A DNA stretch of 64,000 bases from Gimesia maris (GCF_008298035.1 NZ_CP042910.1:4851001-4915000); one strand, 5' to 3'; shown: positions 37,089 through 46,158, counted from the first letter of the stretch. The notes: generated by a model not told the origin, from the letters alone. Numbers and translations are program-made.

Positions 37089-38168
37089 TCAGTCACGTGC
37101 GGCGAGTTGAACTTCAAAAGTCATGTTCTTACCCGCACGTATAAATGTAATCTGGACTGTCTGACCGGGCTTGTACTGTTGTACGACCTCGGCCAGCTGT
37201 TCGATTCCAGTGATTTTCTCGTCATTGAGCTGGATAATGATATCGTCTGCCTGTAACCCGGCAATTTCAGCAGGAAACCCGCGGGTGACTGCCGTGACTT
37301 TACAGCCCCGGTCAGTATCTTCGCCATTCACCCCCAGCACGGCGTTCTGCCCCAGTGGCTTTGCGCCCCACATATCACCAGAAACAAGTTTTTCCCAGTC
37401 ATCCTGAAACGCGGATACGGGAATATGAAAATTCCAGCTGGTAGAGGGACCAATACGACTGTGGATTCCTACAACCTGCCCCTGCATATTAAACAGGGGG
37501 CCACCTGAATCCCCGCCGATGAGAGTACAATCTGTTTGCAGCAGATGTTTCTTACGGGAGACAATTCTACCAAGTCGCACGACGGGAGCACGCCCTGACT
37601 GATAGCCATTCGGATGACCTGTCGCCATGACCCATTCACCAGCCTCAATTTCAGAAATATCTCCCATTTTCACTGCAGACAGTTTGCTGATATCAACTTC
37701 ATTGTCTTCCACAAGCTTGACCAGCCCGGCATCGAGCCCACGGTTCAATCCCATGGTACGCCCTTTTAAGGTTCTACCATCGTGTAGAATGATTGTCGCA
37801 TTTTTTTGTGCCAGGCCAATGACATGAGCTGCAGTCAAAATATAGCCGGCTTTATTATCGATTATCACTCCACTACCCTGTGCTTCTCCTACACGGACAG
37901 AGACGGTACTCTCAATGGCCATTCTGGTCAGTGAGGTAACCTGTCGCTCAATTTCCTGAAGATCTTCAAGAGAATCAGGAACTGTTTTAAAGAAGACTTC
38001 AGACAGTTTAGCCGCAGGGGTAGCCGAAACCGGCTTCTGAACTTTGACGTCCTGAGCAGACAGCGGTGCTGTCGAAAATCCGACAGCAACAATCACTGCA
38101 CCAGTGAGAAGGGATCTCAGCATCACTGTTACCGCCGTTCTGGTATTGATTTTAAGGGTTTGTCTCAT
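37089..38168 (-). CDS. Trypsin-like serine protease with PDZ domain (HtrA/DegP-like)
   Basis: 359 residues. A signal peptide (SLLTGAVIVAVGFSTAPLSAQ) directs it to the periplasm. The S1C triad is intact: His115 (ILTAAHVIG), Asp146 (LDAGLVKL) and Ser221 (IGGDSGGPLFNMQG). One PDZ domain ends the protein (about 270-355: GFPAEIAGLQADDIIIQLNDEKI). It degrades or refolds damaged envelope proteins. It is the first gene of a two-gene unit with the pseudo-HtrA, which may act as its partner or adaptor. An inverted repeat overlaps the predicted promoter. Confidence 0.93.
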   Translation of the reverse strand: MRQTLKINTRTAVTVMLRSLLTGAVIVAVGFSTAPLSAQDVKVQKPVSATPAAKLSEVFFKTVPDSLEDLQEIERQVTSLTRMAIESTVSVRVGEAQGSGVIIDNKAGYILTAAHVIGLAQKNATIILHDGRTLKGRTMGLNRGLDAGLVKLVEDNEVDISKLSAVKMGDISEIEAGEWVMATGHPNGYQSGRAPVVRLGRIVSRKKHLLQTDCTLIGGDSGGPLFNMQGQVVGIHSRIGPSTSWNFHIPVSAFQDDWEKLVSGDMWGAKPLGQNAVLGVNGEDTDRGCKVTAVTRGFPAEIAGLQADDIIIQLNDEKITGIEQLAEVVQQYKPGQTVQITFIRAGKNMTFEVQLAARD

Positions 38169-38478
38169 AAGGCTTCACTTAACAGCTGATAAGGCTGTAT
38201 CCCTCAGGTAAAATGTGTTGACTATAGAATACGCGATACAGCCTACACTTTTCAAGAAAAAACAGGAAAAACTCAGAGGTAGTCTATTATTCTAAATTCC
38301 TTTACTAATGGGACTTGGGTATGTTTCAGACACCTGAAAAGATTTTGAGAACTAAGAGATCAGACTCTTAGCATTGCTTTTATCCAACAGAAAATTCGCT
38401 ATTATTAGTCCACGTCTTCTATTTTCAACATGCGTCTCGTAAAAGCCCGTCTCCTCTCAAGAAAGAATTTGTTGTCAT
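38169..38478. other. Divergent intergenic region between HtrA pair and rfbC
   Basis: 310 bases. The left part holds the HtrA promoter and inverted repeat. The right part is AT-rich with TATTATTAG near 38400, a possible -10 for rfbC, but no convincing -35 at normal spacing. No open frame. Confidence 0.4.
38193..38243 (-). promoter_or_regulatory. 9-bp inverted repeat flanking the -10 box of the HtrA pair promoter
   Basis: GGCTGTATC (38193-38201) and GATACAGCC (38235-38243) are perfect inverted copies, 42 bases centre to centre, about four helical turns. The predicted leftward promoter is TTGAAA (38255-38250), 18 bases, TATTCT (38231-38226), so one arm lies in the spacer and the other in the 5' leader. 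This suits a dimeric or tetrameric repressor that bridges the start site. Confidence 0.5.
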
Positions 38479-39027
38479 ATGGATATACAACAGACTGAAT
38501 TTCCCGGCTTAGTGATCATCACCCCCCGCGTTTTTTCTGATGATCGTGGTTTCTTCAAAGAGACCTTTCAGCAGGAACGCTATGAACAGGCAGGAATACC
38601 AGGACCTTTTGTACAGGACAACCACTCACGGTCCTCTGCTGGTATCCTGCGTGGATTACATTTTCAGATTCACCGTCCCCAGGCAAAACTGGTTTTTGCA
38701 GTGGAAGGCGAAATCCTGGATGTCTGTGTTGATCTCAGAAAGAATTCTCCCACATTCGGGAAATCGATTTCGGTTCTGCTGTCGGCAGAGAACCATAAAC
38801 AACTCTTCGTGCCTGCTGGATTCGCCCACGGCTTTTATGTTCTCAGCCCGCGTGCAGACTTCATGTATAAATGCACTGACTATTATTTTCCAGAACATGA
38901 GCGAACCCTGCTGTGGAATGATCCTGCTTTAGAAATCGAATGGCCTCTCTCAGACGAACCAATTCTGTCTGAAAAAGACCGTAAGGGACTTCCTCTCTCG
39001 GAATGTGAAATATTCGAATCACTATGA
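38479..39027 (+). CDS. rfbC: dTDP-4-dehydrorhamnose 3,5-epimerase
   Basis: 182 residues, the standard length. The cupin-fold epimerase motifs are present: FPGLVIITPRVFSDDRGFFKETF, the catalytic His in GILRGLHFQ, VDLRKNSPTFG and the second catalytic region VPAGFAHGFYVLS. It makes dTDP-4-dehydro-L-rhamnose for cell-surface glycans. The other rhamnose genes (rfbA, rfbB, rfbD) are not adjacent. The stop overlaps the pdxA start by ATGA, so the two are translationally coupled despite unrelated pathways. Confidence 0.95.
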   Translation: MDIQQTEFPGLVIITPRVFSDDRGFFKETFQQERYEQAGIPGPFVQDNHSRSSAGILRGLHFQIHRPQAKLVFAVEGEILDVCVDLRKNSPTFGKSISVLLSAENHKQLFVPAGFAHGFYVLSPRADFMYKCTDYYFPEHERTLLWNDPALEIEWPLSDEPILSEKDRKGLPLSECEIFESL

Positions 39028-40058
39028 AATTGCCTCTCATCGCATTGACCATGGGTGATGTCTCAGGCATTGGTCCGCAATTGCTGGACGTGCTCTGCAG
39101 CGGCTCTGAAATTTTTCAGATCTGTCGGCCTGTTGTTTATGGGAATGCTGCTGTTCTCCGACGTGCATCACAACAATCCGGCTCCCAACTTCAGATCCGT
39201 GAAATCGAATCCATTTCAGACAGTCTGGAATTCCGGGTGGGAATCGCGAACTGTATTGATCGTGGTAACTCGAATGTCGCCGAGGTTGTCCCGTGTCAAA
39301 TTGATGCCCGCTCTGGCCAGGGTGCCTATGATTATCTGGTGAGTGCCATTGATGATTGCCTGTCCGGAGAGATGGATGCCATTACCACAGCTCCTCTGAA
39401 TAAGGAATCGCTCCGACTGGCCGGCATTGATTACCCCGGTCATACCGAAATTCTGGCTGACCGCTGTGGCGTCGCTGATTATGGTATGATGCTCTATCTG
39501 CCACATGGTGCTGCAATCCAGTCTCCTGCCGGTCTGGGAATCGTCCACACCACATTACATACATCAATTGCCAGCGTTCCCGGTTTACTCAGCACTGACG
39601 CGATATTTGAAAAAATCAGACTCATCTCGGGACTGATGCAAAAAATGGGAGTTGCCCACCCCCGAGTAGCCGTCTGTGCTTTGAATCCGCACGCGGGTGA
39701 GCATGGTCTGTTCGGCGATGAAGAAGCACGCATCATCTCCCCCGCAGTCGAACAGGCGATTCAATCAGGGCTTGACGCGACCGGCCCCTTGCCAGCAGAC
39801 ACCCTGATTCGCAGAGCTGTCCGTGGTGAGTTCGATGCCGTCGTCGCCATGTATCACGATCAGGGTCATATTCCCTTTAAATTGCTCGGTTTTGATCAGG
39901 CAGTCAACATCACACTCGGTCTGCCAATCGTGAGAACCAGCCCCAGCCATGGCACAGCCTTTGACATTGCCTGGAGTGATACTGTCCCTGAAACCCGAGG
40001 CATCATCGAAGCGACCAAAGCTGCTGCCAGGTTGTCGCAGCATCAGGCACATCGATAA
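39024..40058 (+). CDS. pdxA: 4-hydroxythreonine-4-phosphate dehydrogenase
   Basis: 344 residues, full length. It opens with LIALTMGDVSGIGPQL. ITTAPLNKESLRLAG and YPGHTEILADRCG hold the first metal-ligand His. The others are in HTTLH and in the signature MYHDQGHIPFKLLGFDQAVNITLGLPIVRTSPSHGTAFDIA. It carries out the NAD-dependent oxidative decarboxylation step of the DXP-dependent pyridoxal phosphate pathway in the cytoplasm. It starts inside the last codons of rfbC and is followed 34 bases later by a phosphatase gene. Confidence 0.96.
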   Translation: MKLPLIALTMGDVSGIGPQLLDVLCSGSEIFQICRPVVYGNAAVLRRASQQSGSQLQIREIESISDSLEFRVGIANCIDRGNSNVAEVVPCQIDARSGQGAYDYLVSAIDDCLSGEMDAITTAPLNKESLRLAGIDYPGHTEILADRCGVADYGMMLYLPHGAAIQSPAGLGIVHTTLHTSIASVPGLLSTDAIFEKIRLISGLMQKMGVAHPRVAVCALNPHAGEHGLFGDEEARIISPAVEQAIQSGLDATGPLPADTLIRRAVRGEFDAVVAMYHDQGHIPFKLLGFDQAVNITLGLPIVRTSPSHGTAFDIAWSDTVPETRGIIEATKAAARLSQHQAHR

Positions 40059-40092
40059 GAGTTCGCGATCTGCTATTTCGACAGGACCCGAT

Positions 40093-40761
40093 ATGAAACT
40101 TTCTAAAATGGTACCTCACCCGGAAACGGATGTCACAAACCTGCTGTTGATCCGCCATGGGGCCACGCCTCCCAATGAACAGCGTCCCTTCATCCTGCAG
40201 GGGTGTGGGATCAACCCCAGTCTGAGTGAATCAGGTCAAAAACAGGCTGCCGCATTAGGCCAGTTCCTTTCGTCCACCAGTCCGATCCATCATGTTTACT
40301 GCAGCCCCATGATTCGAGCCCGGGAAACTGCTGAAGCGATCTGTGAACCACTGGGGTTGACTCCTCAAGAAGTGGCTGAAATCCATGAATGCGATGTAGG
40401 TCTCTGGGAGGGAAAATCCTGGGACATAATCATGCAGGAATTTCCCGAAGCTTATGATGCGTTCATACATGATCCGTATCAAAACCGGTATGAAGGGGGA
40501 GAATCGTACGGCGATGTGCTCAACCGGACAGAGCCTGCCATCCAGAGTCTGCTGGACCGGCATCTGGGAGAAACGATTGTCGTGGTTGCGCACAACGTGG
40601 TGAACCGGGTGTACCTCGCGCGGGTGCTGGGTCTGGAAATAAGCAAGGCCAAAGATCTTGCACAGACCAATACCGGGATCAACCTCATCCGTTACCAGCA
40701 GGGCGAAACGAAAGTCATCACGATGAACTCCATCTTTCACCTGAATGGGATTCCGCACTGA
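40093..40761 (+). CDS. Histidine phosphatase family protein (phosphoglycerate mutase-like)
   Basis: 222 residues from the ATG at 40093 with AGGA upstream; the longer frame back to 39949 overlaps pdxA and is rejected. The catalytic RHG is in NLLLIRHGATPPN. The second motif is YCSPMIRARETAEAI. The acid Glu region is EIHECDVGLWEGKSWD, and the second His is in VVVAHNVVNRVYLA. It is probably a cobC/gpmB-like phosphatase; the substrate is undetermined. It may be third in an rfbC-pdxA transcript. Confidence 0.92.
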   Translation: MKLSKMVPHPETDVTNLLLIRHGATPPNEQRPFILQGCGINPSLSESGQKQAAALGQFLSSTSPIHHVYCSPMIRARETAEAICEPLGLTPQEVAEIHECDVGLWEGKSWDIIMQEFPEAYDAFIHDPYQNRYEGGESYGDVLNRTEPAIQSLLDRHLGETIVVVAHNVVNRVYLARVLGLEISKAKDLAQTNTGINLIRYQQGETKVITMNSIFHLNGIPH

Positions 40762-40777
40762 TTTCGCTGGCGTCCCT

Positions 40778-42232
40778 TCAGTTGGTTTTGAGTAATTCCA
40801 GATAGGCGCTCAGTGTCTCCAGGTTCTCACTGAAGACTTCACTGGCGATATACTGGCTGTTGACCGGAAACTTAGGTTGTCCCACCAGGCGCTCTCCCGT
40901 GCTGGTGCTGATCCAGCGTGCTTGAGAATCCAGGTTATTCAAGATCGTTTTGACTCGTACCGAAAGCTCACGCCGGTTTGTTTTGGTAGTTTGCTGCTTT
41001 CCCGTCTTAAGTAAATTGTATTCCCGCTGCAGTTGAGGAAGTTTCGATTTAATTTTCCAGCCATAATGGCGAGGCAGATCAGAATCGTCATAAGTCAGAC
41101 TGTAGTCTTTACCGCTGCGCGTCATATACAGTGGACGATTGGTTTTGAGTTCATAGTAGCGAGCCAGTTGACCGTCCGGCAGTTGTGATTTTTTTAACCA
41201 GGCCAGCGCCTGGGGAATCGGTTTGAGGTATTTCTCCTCACCGCCACTGAATTGATAAATTTTCATCAGTGTTTCTATCACATCCTGAGTCTCTCCCCCC
41301 GTCACGGCGGGTGGTTCGAAGCGGCGGGCCCAAATGGGTTGCATATCATAGTTGTACTGCTGCGCCCAGGCAGGCTGAGGTTGCGGCAGTTGTGATGCAA
41401 TCAGAAAATCACCCAGCTTGAATACAGCCTGCTGATAACGTGGGTCCTGGTAAATTTCATACGCTTCAATCAACACTGTCGATACATAACCGGCCAGTCC
41501 ATCATTCAAAGTATAATAGTCCCAGTAATTCTTGATGCGACCTTCAGTCCGCCAGTCGTATTCCGGGAAGTTCCCTGCTTTCGGAGCAACTTTATTTACC
41601 GGTTCCGTCCAGACCTGGGGAAATGCGCCTACCGGAAACTGAGCAGCGAGTAACGCATTCAAAGCGATCTCTGCCGCTTCATGAATTTTCTGATTCTGAA
41701 ACTGATGGGCCTGATCAACGTGAATCAACAGGCGAATCGCTGACTGAGAAATGCCATCATCGAGAGTTGAATTGTTCCGTCCCCTGCCCTTCCCATTACG
41801 ATATGCGGCCGTCAACCTGCTTTTCGGATTAAATTCAACCGAATTGGTCCACCCGCCTGACTTCAGTTGTCCATAAATCAGGGCCAGCGCGGCGTCTGTA
41901 GCCGCATCAAGATAAAATGAGTCGCCTGTGGTCTTGTAAGCAGACAGATAAGCCAATCCGACAGTGGGAGTACCCGGTGGCTGCACCCAGATCTGATCCG
42001 GTCCGGCCTTTCCTTCTCCCCAGCGTTCCCGCAAATCCAGGCTGTAGTAATAGACGTAGCCCCCGTGTACGGCCAGTTTATTTCGAAAATATTCACTTGA
42101 CTTTCGCATGGCGAGAGAGACATTTTCTTTCGAATCGATCTCGGCGGCTGACATCAGCCGGGCCTCTAAACTGATCATTGTCACCAGAGCCAAAAACAAC
42201 AGAAGCGAAAGACTTTTGTTTTTCATAAACAC
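40778..42232 (-). CDS. Secreted pectate-lyase-like (PL10-type) alpha-toroid protein
   Basis: 484 residues from a GTG at 42232 with GAGGAG 9 bases upstream (an in-frame ATG lies 6 bases later). A signal peptide is present (LSLLLFLALVTMISLEARLMSAAE). The mature part is a helical toroid: GLAYLSAYKTTGDSFYLDAA, SGGWTNSVEF, STLDDGISQSAIRLLIHVDQ, and QPQPAWAQQYNYDMQPIWARRFEPP. The last is the best match to the pectic acid lyase family. The aligned active-site Arg/Asp cannot be fixed by eye. It probably acts on uronate-containing polysaccharide and forms a minus-strand pair with the FAD oxidoreductase 47 bases upstream. Confidence 0.7.
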   Translation of the reverse strand: MFMKNKSLSLLLFLALVTMISLEARLMSAAEIDSKENVSLAMRKSSEYFRNKLAVHGGYVYYYSLDLRERWGEGKAGPDQIWVQPPGTPTVGLAYLSAYKTTGDSFYLDAATDAALALIYGQLKSGGWTNSVEFNPKSRLTAAYRNGKGRGRNNSTLDDGISQSAIRLLIHVDQAHQFQNQKIHEAAEIALNALLAAQFPVGAFPQVWTEPVNKVAPKAGNFPEYDWRTEGRIKNYWDYYTLNDGLAGYVSTVLIEAYEIYQDPRYQQAVFKLGDFLIASQLPQPQPAWAQQYNYDMQPIWARRFEPPAVTGGETQDVIETLMKIYQFSGGEEKYLKPIPQALAWLKKSQLPDGQLARYYELKTNRPLYMTRSGKDYSLTYDDSDLPRHYGWKIKSKLPQLQREYNLLKTGKQQTTKTNRRELSVRVKTILNNLDSQARWISTSTGERLVGQPKFPVNSQYIASEVFSENLETLSAYLELLKTN

Positions 42233-42279
42233 GACTGATGACTCCTCTAAATCAAGTTAGAAATGAGAAAACAGACAGA

Positions 42280-44394
42280 TTACTCTTTCACAGGGATCCA
42301 CTGAACCGCATCAATGATCACATACCCGTCGGCTCCTGCATTTGAAACTTCAACAACTGCCGGTTGATCCGGAGTGAAGTCATATTCACCCAGCGATATA
42401 AACAGTCCCTCCAGCGGCGGCAGTTTTTTCTGATTGATGGTACGGGTTTCTGTTCCCCCGGCATGTTGCAGTTTGATTTTAACCTGGGAGCTCCGATTTC
42501 CATTCGGGGTATAGGCATACCGTACTTCATAAAGCCCCCCCTCTGGAATTTTCGTTTCAAACCGGGCGGTCGCTTTTCCATCGCGGGTGTTGGATTCGTG
42601 ACTGTAACTGGAACCAATGTACTTTTTTGCGGAATGGCTGGTAGTCCAGGCACCGGTGAGCTTTGCTTTGCTGTCATCCAAAACGATCCCTTTCAAGGTC
42701 GCGGGATTCACTCCATTCTTTCCGAATTTGACTTCGGGAGGTGCTTCCAGAACCTGCCCTTCCTTGATCAGTTGTGCTCTTAATGAATGATAAGGAACAT
42801 CCTGCACATCCAGATTCTGGTCAAGGGCGATCGCCGCTGCGGTTGCTGCAGAATGCCCCAGGATCATAAAGACCGGTTCCATACGTATCGAACCAAAGGC
42901 AATATGCGAACTGGAAACACAAACCGGTACCAGTAGATTGCCGCATTCCCCTTTTTTCGGAACCAGGCTTCCGTAGGCAATTTCGTAGGGGCCATGCGTC
43001 GAAACTCCGATGTCACCTTCGTTCTGTACGTAGCCTTCGGGAGTTACATATCGCTGCACGTTATGCGAATCCATAGTATATGATCCCATGCCGACCGAAT
43101 CAGGTGTAGGACGTTTTTTCACAAGCTCATTTTCTGTCATCACAAACTTGCCGATCATGCGGCGGGCTTCGCGAATATAGAGCTGATGCGGCCAGTTTCC
43201 GTTATCAGTAAACTCATCCTTCGCCAGTCCCCATTTGCGCATTTTCTGTTGAACCTCCTGCGGAACGCGTGGATCATTGGCAATAAAATAGAGCCAGCCC
43301 TGCTGATACGTGGTGTGCTCCTGGATGATTTCTTTCCGGCGATCGTACGAGGCTTCCGGGTAATCATAATTGTATCCGATATTATCCGTACTCATCGGCC
43401 CGTGATTGTTCGTATCTGTTTTAAAATTTGGAATCGGGTCAAACTTGGCAAACGTGTCTCTCCAGCCGGCATCATAAATTCGCAGCATCAGCTCATACTG
43501 CGCCGGATCGTAGCCCTCGGGTTTGGGGAAGGGAACGCGGTTCTCTTCATGATTGGTCAGGCACATGCGAAAACAGTAAGCCTGAATTTTATCATCACCT
43601 GAACCATACTTTCCGGGATCAGCGCCACTGATGCGCGGGAGTAATCCACTGGCTGGATCGCCGGGAATTTTATAAGGACTGATTTTCTCTTTGACCGCAT
43701 TCGGACCGAAATGATGCCGGTGATGCAATACGCCTGTCTGGACGCCATTCCACTCTTCGCCATAGACACTCGTAGCTTCACGCCCGACATGATAACTCAC
43801 TCCGGCGGCTGCCAGCAGATCTCCTTCGTATGTCGCATCAATAAAGACCCGACCTGTAAACGTTTTCCCACTGAGTGTCGTGATGGAACTGATTTTATCT
43901 GCTGACTTCTTCACTCCCTGCTTGCGATCCAGCCATTCGTCACGATAGACGGGGATCTCGTACTCCTTCACAAAATCTTCAAAGACCTGTTCGGCAACAT
44001 GCGGCTCAAAAATCCACATCGTCCGCTGTTTACCATCAATCGCAGGAGTCCCCTGGCCTTTGTCTCCATACTGCGCGCGTTTCTGCCACTGCCAGGCTTC
44101 GGGAGACTGATAATGTTTCCAGACTCGATGATAGAATTCCCGTGCCAAACCACCAATGACGGCTTTATTACCGGTGTCCGTCCAACCCAGACCTCCACTG
44201 GACAATCCTCCCAGATGTTGATCGGGACAGACAATGACGACAGATTTCCCCAGGCGTTTTGCCTGAACGGCAGCTGTGACTGCTCCCGAGGTTCCGCCGT
44301 AGATGACAATATCATATTCTTCTGCCGCAACAACGGCTTGGGAAATCAATGTCAGGCTCAGACAGCCTACGATAAGGTGACGAACAAAATTCAT
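42280..44394 (-). CDS. Secreted FAD-dependent oxidoreductase with golvesin-like C-terminal domain
   Basis: 704 residues, with GGAGAAAT upstream of the ATG. A signal peptide (LIVGCLSLTLISQAVVAAEE) comes first. The FAD-binding domain starts YDIVIYGGTSGAVTAAVQAKRLGKSVVIV and continues GGLSSGGLGWTDTG and VFIDATYEGDLLAAAGVSY, the FAD_oxidored family pattern. Residues about 570-704 form a beta-sandwich (GGLYEVRYAYTPNGNRSSQVKIKL, DGYVIIDAVQW) like the golvesin/xanthan-lyase carbohydrate-binding module. It probably oxidises a surface or extracellular carbohydrate. A pectate-lyase-like gene follows it, which supports polysaccharide use. Confidence 0.85.
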   Translation of the reverse strand: MNFVRHLIVGCLSLTLISQAVVAAEEYDIVIYGGTSGAVTAAVQAKRLGKSVVIVCPDQHLGGLSSGGLGWTDTGNKAVIGGLAREFYHRVWKHYQSPEAWQWQKRAQYGDKGQGTPAIDGKQRTMWIFEPHVAEQVFEDFVKEYEIPVYRDEWLDRKQGVKKSADKISSITTLSGKTFTGRVFIDATYEGDLLAAAGVSYHVGREATSVYGEEWNGVQTGVLHHRHHFGPNAVKEKISPYKIPGDPASGLLPRISGADPGKYGSGDDKIQAYCFRMCLTNHEENRVPFPKPEGYDPAQYELMLRIYDAGWRDTFAKFDPIPNFKTDTNNHGPMSTDNIGYNYDYPEASYDRRKEIIQEHTTYQQGWLYFIANDPRVPQEVQQKMRKWGLAKDEFTDNGNWPHQLYIREARRMIGKFVMTENELVKKRPTPDSVGMGSYTMDSHNVQRYVTPEGYVQNEGDIGVSTHGPYEIAYGSLVPKKGECGNLLVPVCVSSSHIAFGSIRMEPVFMILGHSAATAAAIALDQNLDVQDVPYHSLRAQLIKEGQVLEAPPEVKFGKNGVNPATLKGIVLDDSKAKLTGAWTTSHSAKKYIGSSYSHESNTRDGKATARFETKIPEGGLYEVRYAYTPNGNRSSQVKIKLQHAGGTETRTINQKKLPPLEGLFISLGEYDFTPDQPAVVEVSNAGADGYVIIDAVQWIPVKE

Positions 44395-44685
44395 AGGTCG
44401 TATTTCTCCAGGTTGTATAGCTCATTAATTCATATCAATGGATTATTTCGATTTTGAGTCGTCCATTCTATCGCAGAGTCAAACCAATACAAAGCAATAA
44501 ACAGCCCTCAGATCTTCGTTCATGCAGGAATGTGTTTTGAGAAGAAGATTTAGAAACAGATCACCTGTTCCATATATTTCTGATTTCCTGATTGCTCACA
44601 ACGGAAGTGTTTGATTTGATTCCCTGCTCTGATTAGGACATACTATTCACTTCACGATTATGAAATAAAACGTCCCGGATCAGGA

Positions 44686-45165
44686 ATGACAGAAGAACTC
44701 ACCGCTTACCATGAAGCAGGCCATGTCCTGATCGCCATCTACGCTGGTGCCCGCGTCCATTCAGTCACGGTAGATCCCGACTGGGATGATGGACCGGAGC
44801 GTTTTGGCGACGCACAGATTTCTTGGCCTGAAGGGGCTTTCAACCAGAAGTCCGGTCTTGAAAAAGCGGTGCTGGTCGCATTAGCGGGACCGGTTGCAGA
44901 GATGATCCATACCGGAGACCCGTTTCATCCGGCTCTCGTATCAGAATGGTCGGGAGACTGGCAGCAGGCCTGGCAGGCAGCAGCGGTGCTGGTTCCGCAG
45001 CGCGAAGCCCGAATGCAATATCTGGAAAAACAGACCATCAGCCTGTACCACCTGTTAAGAGAAGATTCGTACTGGGCAGCGATGGGAGACCTGGTCGACC
45101 AGTTACTGGCACATGAGACACTGGAAGAAGAGATGATTTACGAAATCATCTCCCACTGGCTTTAA
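44686..45165 (+). CDS. Stand-alone M41-like (FtsH-type) zinc metallopeptidase domain
   Basis: 159 residues. Zinc ligands His9 and His13 and catalytic Glu10 lie in AYHEAGHVLIAIYAGA, as at the start of the FtsH peptidase domain. LVALAGPVAEMIHTG resembles the GGRAAEE stretch. The third ligand Asp is probably in SGDWQQAWQAAAVLV. There is no AAA ATPase domain, membrane helix or signal peptide, so it cannot unfold substrates as FtsH does. Its role is unknown. It is convergent with the next gene, 20 bases away. Confidence 0.82.
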   Translation: MTEELTAYHEAGHVLIAIYAGARVHSVTVDPDWDDGPERFGDAQISWPEGAFNQKSGLEKAVLVALAGPVAEMIHTGDPFHPALVSEWSGDWQQAWQAAAVLVPQREARMQYLEKQTISLYHLLREDSYWAAMGDLVDQLLAHETLEEEMIYEIISHWL

Positions 45166-45185
45166 CGAAAAGAGTTCTCCGGAAT

Positions 45186-45731
45186 TCAATCAGCCTGCTT
45201 TCCCTGTAACGACTTCTGAAGTTCACTTAACAGAGTCTGATGGCGTGCAGTCCGTTCTTGATCCGGATCCTTGATCATTTCGACAGCCTGGATGGTTTCA
45301 CGATACTCTGCGGGGAACTCATGATAGGAAACCCCTTGCAATACGAACTCATGGTACCAGTCAAAAGGTTGTAATTGAGGATCAATGAAATCTGGCATTG
45401 CCTGATAAGTATAAACGGGCAGGCATTGGTTATCAGCCGACATGACTTCTGTATTGAGGATCTGATACCCTTTTCCCAGCGACTCATACTCATCGAGCAA
45501 TATTTTCTGTTCTGGTGAAATCTGATAAACAGCCCCCCAGACTGTAGTGTCATAATCAGCGGCCAATACGATATCGCACTTCCCCGAAGCATCCAGCCCC
45601 ACTTTGTGAAAACAGAGTCGCGCCCTTTCCAGGCGTGCAACTGATTGAATCTGACACACGCCGATCCTTGACTGCAGACGCAGAGGGTGAAGATTTGATC
45701 CGTAGGCAAAATAATTAAGTGTCTGCTTCAT
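45186..45731 (-). CDS. Gamma-glutamylcyclotransferase-like protein
   Basis: 181 residues from the ATG at 45731 (MKQTLNYFAYGSNLHPLRL), with AAGG upstream; the frame runs further to 45794 but those codons add nothing recognisable. The YGSN motif binds the gamma-glutamyl substrate and LLDEYESLGKGYQ holds the catalytic Glu of the AIG2/GGCT fold. The family releases 5-oxoproline from gamma-glutamyl amines. The C-terminal 50 residues are a charged helical tail. Transcribed alone. Confidence 0.88.
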   Translation of the reverse strand: MKQTLNYFAYGSNLHPLRLQSRIGVCQIQSVARLERARLCFHKVGLDASGKCDIVLAADYDTTVWGAVYQISPEQKILLDEYESLGKGYQILNTEVMSADNQCLPVYTYQAMPDFIDPQLQPFDWYHEFVLQGVSYHEFPAEYRETIQAVEMIKDPDQERTARHQTLLSELQKSLQGKQAD

Positions 45732-46158
45732 CAAATGGCCTTCTGGAATGCTCATTAACACATAACCGTTAACTGATAAGATGCAGGGAATCACAGCACA
45801 TTACTCCCATGTCATTTTAGTACACTGACAGTCCTGATGACCAGTCAGCTTAAGGAGGGGAATACTCGACAGGCGCCCCCTCATCTAACGTTTGATTCCT
45901 CTAATTAAATCAACTGTTAAATCAGATTCGATTCCCGCTTTTTTTGCCTGGAATTCGAGTGAAATACCTCATGATATCTGCAAATTAATAATGATTTTCC
46001 AAGCAGAGAAAAACCTGTCTGAGGAGATTCCATTTACTAAATCTCCTTTACTTGCAAACAAAGTCCGGAATTCAAAAAAGTCCGAATATACCGCGATTCA
46101 GCTGTGATTCCAGAGAGATAATATATGAGTAACATCAAAGCTTTAACAGGATTTTCAA
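45732..46158. other. Intergenic region upstream of the hybrid kinase
   Basis: About 430 bases, AT-rich. GAGGGG/CCCCTC (near 45855-45882) can form a 6-bp hairpin. A 71-codon frame from a TTG at 45892 lacks a ribosome site and motifs and is not called. AGGA lies 7 bases before the kinase ATG. Confidence 0.35.

Noticed and set aside
39949..40092. N-terminal extension of the histidine phosphatase
   Set aside because: It overlaps pdxA in another frame; the ATG at 40093 has a ribosome site and the catalytic RHG follows at normal distance.
45892..46107. 71-codon plus-strand frame before the hybrid kinase
   Set aside because: TTG start without ribosome site and no recognisable features.
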